64,000 bases of DNA from Haemonchus contortus. Lineage: Eukaryota > Nematoda > Chromadorea > Rhabditida > Trichostrongylidae. A program made the position numbers and the translations under genes. Shown one piece after another: positions 61,901 through 64,000 of this stretch (position 1 is its first letter; every line of letters begins with the position of its first letter). The notes under the pieces are model-generated. The model saw only the letters and a list, made by a program, of their open reading frames with translations. It was not told where the DNA came from and ran no database searches. The DNA lies in assembly GCA_000469685.2 (NCBI GenBank), contig LS997562.1:36368345-36432344 (forward strand), read 5' to 3'.

Positions 61901-63353
61901 GCAAGTGATTCGAACCAGATCTAGAGGAAGAAGAAGGCAAACCGCCGAAAGAACTTTGAGCTAATTCTTCGTTACGTTTAATGAGAGCATGAGCTCTCGC
62001 TTCAGATCGCTCTAACGCTGACTGGTTTTCGCGCAGTGAAACAGAGAGAGCTCGAATTTGTTCGCGGGCTTCCAAAAGGTCGTGAGACTGATCACGACGA
62101 GCTGGATATAGCTCAGATGATGGAGAAGAATGAGGCAGATGACGGTCAAGCGAACGTGAACGCACATTATAGGAAGGGGTACCTGTAGGCCTGCGTTGAT
62201 TCCGTGGCGATGGGCATTGTCGAGCGAAGTGTCCGGTGCCTCCACAGTTGAAGCAGGGTTGAGCAGGTCCTCCTTGAGCGTCTCGAGAGTAGCCACCGTT
62301 GCGCTGCCTCTGAAATTGACGGTTTAGATTGAACCGAGAATTCGAGCCCTGATACCGCCCCTGCCTAGGGCTAAATGCCAGAGGGCGCTGATCGCGTCTG
62401 GGACTAAACCCTCTAGGCGCTGCTGTCTTAACTTCAATTGGTCTAGGAGGCGCTGAAGGTGTGATCAAACGATCTGCTGTAGCCTCGGCCAACAACTGTT
62501 CTACCATCTGAGCCTTTGAAACCGCTTGTTCAAACGACAGCGGGTTATCAAGTTTGACATAATACCTGATATCTGGACGAAGGCGTGCGACAAACTCCTC
62601 CAGGACACGCTCCTTCTGGGTAGCTGGATCCTGTCCTGTGGTGGCTGCACGGACCAAAGTGAGCAGACGGTTAGCAAATGTAGCAGACGATTCGCCTGTT
62701 TGTTGCTTACAAGCAGACAGGGCTTGCCGCGCCATGTACCTGTGCTGAGGACCCTCAAACGACTTCCTGAGGTGGGCGACGATCGCGTCGTAGCTCTCGC
62801 GGTCGTCCAAGGGGAGCTCCTCGACCTTCTCTCGTGCTGCGCCGTCCAAGTAGCCGATGAGGAACCATGCCTTCTGCTGAGGTGTCCAGGAAGCGGATCG
62901 CATCCTCATGACATCCTCTAAACGCCGTAGCCACATAGAAAATTGCATCGAATCTTCACCAGATCCGACGAAAGGAACAAGTCTTTGTAAGGGCCCATCC
63001 GGGCTAAGGGATGCTACAGCAGGAATATTATCAATACGCTTACCTACCGCTGCAAAGGTATTATTAAGGTCAGCTAACAGTGAAGATGTACCTTGGCTAA
63101 TCCGGTGTGTCAGCATGTCGGCAACCTCCTTCGATTCCGTCCGTACGTCGTTGATAGCATTCACCGTGGCGTCGCGGAGAGCTTTGGCATGTCTTCCCTT
63201 CACCGCGGTGTCATCCGCGATGTTAGAGAGGACCTGCGATAGTCCATTGGTGACCGCGTCGGTCGAACCATTAGAAACAAGTCTAGATGGGGGGGGGGCA
63301 GCCGCCCTAAGATCTGGAGAGTTAGCACGAGATGGAGAATGAGACTGGCTCAT
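61581..63353 (-). CDS. Gag of the retroelement (with start of the envelope-like segment fused in frame)
   Basis: 590 codons from ATG at 63353. Residues about 1-125 are a helical N-terminal part. Residues about 130-290 are a retrotransposon Gag/capsid domain (FSMWLRRLEDVMRM, FLIGYLDGAAREKVEEL, SFEGPQHRYMARQAL). Arg-rich sequence (SPRRDQRPL) follows, then one CCHC knuckle CFNCGGTGHFARQC at about residue 366, a coiled-coil-like segment (about 430-470), and from about 488 the signal-like stretch that opens the envelope-like part. The Gag part has no break. Capsid assembly and RNA binding are the family roles. Confidence 0.85.
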   Translation of the reverse strand: MSQSHSPSRANSPDLRAAAPPPSRLVSNGSTDAVTNGLSQVLSNIADDTAVKGRHAKALRDATVNAINDVRTESKEVADMLTHRISQGTSSLLADLNNTFAAVGKRIDNIPAVASLSPDGPLQRLVPFVGSGEDSMQFSMWLRRLEDVMRMRSASWTPQQKAWFLIGYLDGAAREKVEELPLDDRESYDAIVAHLRKSFEGPQHRYMARQALSACKQQTGESSATFANRLLTLVRAATTGQDPATQKERVLEEFVARLRPDIRYYVKLDNPLSFEQAVSKAQMVEQLLAEATADRLITPSAPPRPIEVKTAAPRGFSPRRDQRPLAFSPRQGRYQGSNSRFNLNRQFQRQRNGGYSRDAQGGPAQPCFNCGGTGHFARQCPSPRNQRRPTGTPSYNVRSRSLDRHLPHSSPSSELYPARRDQSHDLLEAREQIRALSVSLRENQSALERSEARAHALIKRNEELAQSSFGGLPSSSSRSGSNHLPHVKFLLPLMALSLCGSTMALPMSAWLCPQDSSDTFMRIPSSYNCSYIIPRLGDISRPLSLYVYRPNTKRYDTPAFLCKIMTHTVTHDLRTILRPWKSSLLKPVSS

Positions 63354-63850
63354 AAACGCACGAAAACGGAACGGTGTTCCCGAGCGTGGGATACCAGCTT
63401 ATATATGTGTTTATGAGGGAGGAGAAAGGGAGCGGTCCGATACTGTGCAGTGACCGCTGAGGACAAAGAAGAACTGTTGAAAGAAAAGGAGGGAAAGGGT
63501 CACGACCTCAGATCTTCGATAAGAAACCGCAAAATTTCAAACGACGAGCATCTGCAGAGACTGTAAGAGGAGACTTAGTCATCAACATACTGTAGATCGG
63601 TTACAGAAGAAGCAGGAAAGTATCATATTGCCGTTAATAATGAACGCATTAACACGCCGACCACAATGCGAAATACGAAGACACAACGTTGATATAGCGA
63701 TACTGTAATACTGCCACAGGAGGGGGAAAAGAAAATTGCACTGTGAAGTCAAAGTAACAGGCAACCGGTTAACACAGGTTTTAACACGTTCTGCCATATT
63801 AGCGCACTCATCCCATTGCTACATAAGCCACCGATTAGCTAGATCCTTCG
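63354..63850 (-). other. Probable 5' leader of the retroelement
   Basis: No ORF with support and no match to the candidate 3' LTR at 51.6-52.0 kb, so the 5' LTR is not in this stretch. No clear tRNA-complementary primer-binding site was seen. Confidence 0.35.
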
Positions 63851-63854
63851 CCGG

Positions 63855-63995
63855 CCAAATGGCGCAGGGCGGGTGATCGCCGTTATGAAGCGATCACTCG
63901 TGGCTCGAGGGTCTCTAGTTCGGATCCTCCGCGCACACCGGGTTTGCGGGCACCTCTACCGCCAAGGTAGGGGATGCCCGCAAGCCGAGGTGTGT
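63855..63995. repeat. tRNA-like boxes and long hairpin at the window edge
   Basis: TGGCGCAGGGCGGG and AGTTCGGATCC resemble pol III A and B boxes, and TGATCGC..GCGATCA forms a 7-bp stem between them. Directly after lies a hairpin: the arm at 63934-63960 pairs with 63966-63993 around a GCCAA loop, with a few mismatches. It may be a tRNA-derived SINE or structured retroelement leader. It is not a canonical tRNA gene because the arms do not fit a cloverleaf. Confidence 0.45.
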
Positions 63996-64000
63996 CCTGC

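Larger units (their letters stand above)
51596..63353 (-). mobile_element. Ty3/gypsy-type LTR retroelement with envelope-like segment and SF1 helicase module
   Basis: On the - strand the order is Gag, envelope-like, protease, reverse transcriptase, RNase H, integrase, a 300-base spacer, ORF A, ORF B (helicase), a purine tract and an LTR-like sequence. The integrase lies after RNase H, and the reverse transcriptase/RNase H motifs are of the Ty3/gypsy type. The region is visibly more GC-rich than the rest of the window. The 5' LTR is not seen and may lie beyond 64000, so the outer limit is unknown. Frame breaks exist in the envelope-like and pol parts, so this copy is probably dead. The alternative is two elements side by side, with the helicase module having a separate origin. 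Confidence 0.75.

Noticed and set aside
63855..63930. Possible tRNA gene
   Set aside because: A- and B-like boxes are present but acceptor, D and anticodon stems cannot be formed together.
1..64000. CRISPR arrays, operons or prokaryotic regulatory sites
   Set aside because: No spaced short repeats were seen and the gene structures are clearly eukaryotic.

Overview
The window looks like nuclear DNA of a nematode, most likely a strongylid (hookworm-type). The evidence is: many short exons joined by GT..AG introns whose acceptors end in TTTCAG; acceptors a few bases upstream of start codons, as expected for spliced-leader trans-splicing; a nematode-style 7TM chemoreceptor; and dense small transposons in introns and between genes. 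No bacterial features are present. All gene models were built by hand from reading frame, splice sites and codon phase, without any database search.

Layout. (1) 0.7-8.4 kb, + strand: the 3' part of a spliced gene I do not recognise; its exon phases agree throughout and it ends in a stop codon and an AATAAA signal. (2) 13.4-9.1 kb, - strand: a complete 447-residue microsomal-type epoxide hydrolase homologue, convergent with gene 1. Its catalytic His position is Ala and its nucleophile Asp position is altered. (3) 14.7-18.1 kb, + strand: a complete 310-residue 7TM chemoreceptor-like gene. (4) 18.7-28.1 kb: no host gene seen; a nest of TTAA-flanked MITEs, LTR-element remnants (including a decayed BEL/Pao-like Gag), a young 1.45-kb LTR element with only a short ORF between its LTRs, a 145-bp minisatellite and a CA-rich tract. 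(5) 28.6-48.7 kb, + strand: a complete TOR kinase gene (C. elegans let-363 / human MTOR orthologue) of about 67 exons, from HEAT repeats to the FATC end. (6) 50.4-50.8 kb, + strand: the first two exons of a Ser/Thr/Arg-rich gene whose remainder I cannot find. (7) 63.4-51.6 kb, - strand: a large Ty3/gypsy-type LTR retroelement.

The retroelement is the most unusual part. Reading down the - strand the order is Gag (CCHC knuckle), an envelope-like segment with a signal peptide, aspartic protease, reverse transcriptase, RNase H and integrase. These are followed by two more ORFs that overlap by ATGA: an acidic/RGG-rich protein and a superfamily 1, UPF1-like helicase. A purine tract and a TG-starting LTR-like sequence lie directly after the helicase, which places the helicase module inside the element. 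Both the envelope position (before pol) and the helicase are unusual for this class. The pol region has several frame breaks, while the first helicase-module ORF is fully open. The 5' LTR is not visible and probably lies beyond the right edge of the window.

The host genes (TOR, epoxide hydrolase homologue, chemoreceptor) do not form an obvious functional cluster; they look like ordinary neighbours separated by repeats.
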